From: Rhodocyclaceae bacterium
GTDB taxonomy: Bacteria > Pseudomonadota > Gammaproteobacteria > Burkholderiales > Usitatibacteraceae
DNA: 64,000 nucleotides
Direction: 5' to 3'
NCBI GenBank assembly: GCA_020247545.1
Contig: JADCIX010000040.1
Coordinates: forward strand, 1-64,000
Shown: positions 62,512-64,000 of the stretch, piece after piece
Layout: the number at the start of each line of letters is the position of its first letter
Numbering within the stretch: the first letter of the stretch is position 1
Notes under the pieces: generated by a model
Database searches by the model: none
What the model saw: the letters and a program-made list of their open reading frames with translations, nothing else
What the model was told of the DNA's origin: nothing
Made by a program: the position numbers and the translations under genes

Positions 62512-64000
62512 ATGAAATTTGATGCACTCGACTGGACTATTCTTGTCGCTTTTTTGGCGGGCAATTTGGTGCTCGGCTACATCGTCGGCGGGAAGGTCAG
62601 CACCGCGCGTGAATTTAACATTGGCAACGGCCGTACGCCGTGGTGGGCAATTGGCTTATCGGTGATTGCAACCTACATCAGCGCGTTGTCGTTCCTCGGT
62701 GCGCCAGCGTGGGCATACCAAGACGGTTTGGCCGCACTGGCGATCCATCTCAATTACCCGATTGTGATTCTGCTGGTGACAAGTTTTTTCCTGCCGTTCT
62801 TTTATGCGAGTGGCGTGGCGTCAATTTACGATTACCAAGAACGGCGCTTCGGCCCGACCTCACGCGCGGTGATGTCGACTATTTTTCTCGTCACCCAAGG
62901 GCTTTCAACCGGCGCGATTTTGTACGCTACCGCTCTGGTGTTGCAATTCATCACCGGCATCTCGGTTCCGGCGGGTATTGTGCTCATTACCCTCATGGCG
63001 CTCATTTACACCACGATGGGCGGCATGTTGGCGGTGATTTGGACCGACGTGTTTCAGGCCGTTGTGTTGTTTGGTGGTGCCATCGTCATCATGGTGGCGT
63101 TGATTGTCGCCATGCCAGTCCCCATTCTTGAGGTGCTGGCAAACCTGAAATCGCTGGGACGGCTCAATGCGATGAACCCAGTACCCGACATCACGGTCTC
63201 GACCACAATTTGGTCTGGCCTGATTGGCATGACCCTATTTCACATCACGGTTTATGGCGCAAACCAAATGATGGTGCAACGTACGCTGGGTGCAGCAACC
63301 ATCGGTGAAGCGAAGAAAGCTTATCTGCTGATGGGGTACGCTGCGTTTCCAATTTATTTTTTGTTCTTTTTTATCGGTGTACTCGCATACGGCTACTACG
63401 GCGGTAAGCCGTTTGCCAACAACAACGAAATCATTCTGCAATTTGCGGCAGATTCGGGCGTACCCGGATTGTTGGGCATCTTGGCCGCAGCGGTGCTTGC
63501 GGCCTCCATGTCAACACTGAGTTCAGCGTTTAATTCCATGGCTACCGCAAGTGTGGTGGACTTCTACCAACGTTACTTCAAGCGTGACGAATCCGACGCA
63601 CACTACTTGTTGGCGACGCGCTGGGCGACTGTTTTTTGGGCAGTCCTGATCATTTTCCCAGCGATTCTCTACACCCGCAGCGACGGCTCGATTCTCGAAG
63701 TAATTAGCAAAATCGGCAGTTACTTTGTCGGCGCAAAGTTGGGGATGTACGCGCTCGGCTTTTTTTCGAAACACACCACCGAACGCGGCTTAATGGTCGG
63801 CGTCGTAGCGGGCTTTGCCATCATTTGGTATGTGGCCACACAGACGCGCATTGCGTGGCCGTGGTTCTGTTTGATTGGCGGTGCCATCACCACCATTGTC
63901 GGCTGGAGCATGAGCCGAGTGCTAGACGGTAAACAGGCCGAATGGTCGGCTTACTCGATCCCCGGGCAGCGAGCACGTTTTGCCAATGAAGGCCGTGCGA
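62512..64000 (+). CDS. Sodium:solute symporter (SSS/SLC5 family), 3' end missing
   Basis: At least 496 residues and open at the window edge. About 13 membrane helices are expected; helix 1 is TILVAFLAGNLVLGYIVGG, then the SSS mark SVIATYISALSFLGAPAWAY, and the sodium-site region LAASMSTLSSAFNSMATASV around residue 340. Uses the sodium gradient to import a small organic solute. The ATG at 62512 has GAGGGG 9 nt upstream; an in-frame ATG at 62425 has none. It is likely the inner-membrane uptake system of the cluster, matching the TonB receptor outside. Confidence 0.9.
   Translation, partial: MKFDALDWTILVAFLAGNLVLGYIVGGKVSTAREFNIGNGRTPWWAIGLSVIATYISALSFLGAPAWAYQDGLAALAIHLNYPIVILLVTSFFLPFFYASGVASIYDYQERRFGPTSRAVMSTIFLVTQGLSTGAILYATALVLQFITGISVPAGIVLITLMALIYTTMGGMLAVIWTDVFQAVVLFGGAIVIMVALIVAMPVPILEVLANLKSLGRLNAMNPVPDITVSTTIWSGLIGMTLFHITVYGANQMMVQRTLGAATIGEAKKAYLLMGYAAFPIYFLFFFIGVLAYGYYGGKPFANNNEIILQFAADSGVPGLLGILAAAVLAASMSTLSSAFNSMATASVVDFYQRYFKRDESDAHYLLATRWATVFWAVLIIFPAILYTRSDGSILEVISKIGSYFVGAKLGMYALGFFSKHTTERGLMVGVVAGFAIIWYVATQTRIAWPWFCLIGGAITTIVGWSMSRVLDGKQAEWSAYSIPGQRARFANEGRA

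Overview
The window looks like a chromosomal segment of a betaproteobacterium, probably from the Burkholderiales or a neighbouring order. This is inferred from gene content: a class I PHA synthase with a PhaR-type repressor and a Burkholderiales-type phasin, the bamD/rluD/pgeF neighbourhood next to the pha genes, rimO abutting phaR, and a complete leucine/valine degradation block. Both ends cut through genes: a secreted PHB-depolymerase-like esterase at the left and a sodium:solute symporter at the right.

Layout. 1-829: end of the esterase. 935-2081: folE (GTP cyclohydrolase I) followed 7 nt later by a short BLUF blue-light receptor. 2136-7828: a very large four-domain glycosyltransferase and an EamA transporter. 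7921-14443: the polyhydroxybutyrate region (rimO, phaR, phasin, two convergent phaB paralogues, phaC), with two boxes of a likely PhaR operator around the phasin promoter. 14522-18394: a small membrane protein, a ZIP metal transporter, pgeF, rluD and bamD. 18440-24941: a TetR-controlled RND efflux operon whose 40-bp dyad operator covers a promoter that seems to give a leaderless tetR message. 25019-43227: a long run of plus-strand catabolic genes for branched-chain amino acids: SDR, isovaleryl-CoA dehydrogenase, thiolase, a second acyl-CoA dehydrogenase, both methylcrotonyl-CoA carboxylase subunits, methylglutaconyl-CoA hydratase, methylmalonate-semialdehyde dehydrogenase, 3-hydroxyisobutyrate dehydrogenase, enoyl-CoA hydratase, 3-hydroxyisobutyryl-CoA hydrolase and a FAH-family hydrolase. 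This run is interrupted by several repeat elements, a DUF559 endonuclease-like gene and a relic of a second biotin carboxylase start. 43224-47812: a secreted stand-alone CHASE2-like protein and a multi-PAS hybrid histidine kinase. 47813-49829: gene-poor, with a lipoprotein and a mismatch-bearing tRNA-Pro(GGG), flanked by two diverged copies of a repeat of about 200 bp.

49830-64000 appears to be one catabolic regulon: TonB receptor, LacI-type regulator, MetE-like enzyme, HpcH/HpaI aldolase, histidinol-dehydrogenase-like enzyme, SDR, bicupin, alpha/beta hydrolase, sodium symporter and two tandem SnoaL-like proteins. An identical 14-nt near-palindrome occurs in both divergent control regions (53789 and 58439). 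I cannot name the substrate. This cluster is the best candidate for an undescribed pathway in the window.

Dispersed repeats are a second theme: at least three, probably four, copies of a stem-loop ending in GACTTT (one supplies the C-terminus of a hydrolase), two copies of a palindromic GTCATTCCGA-type element, a perfect 25-bp inverted repeat with nested hairpins, and in-frame 39-nt repeats in front of the DUF559 gene.
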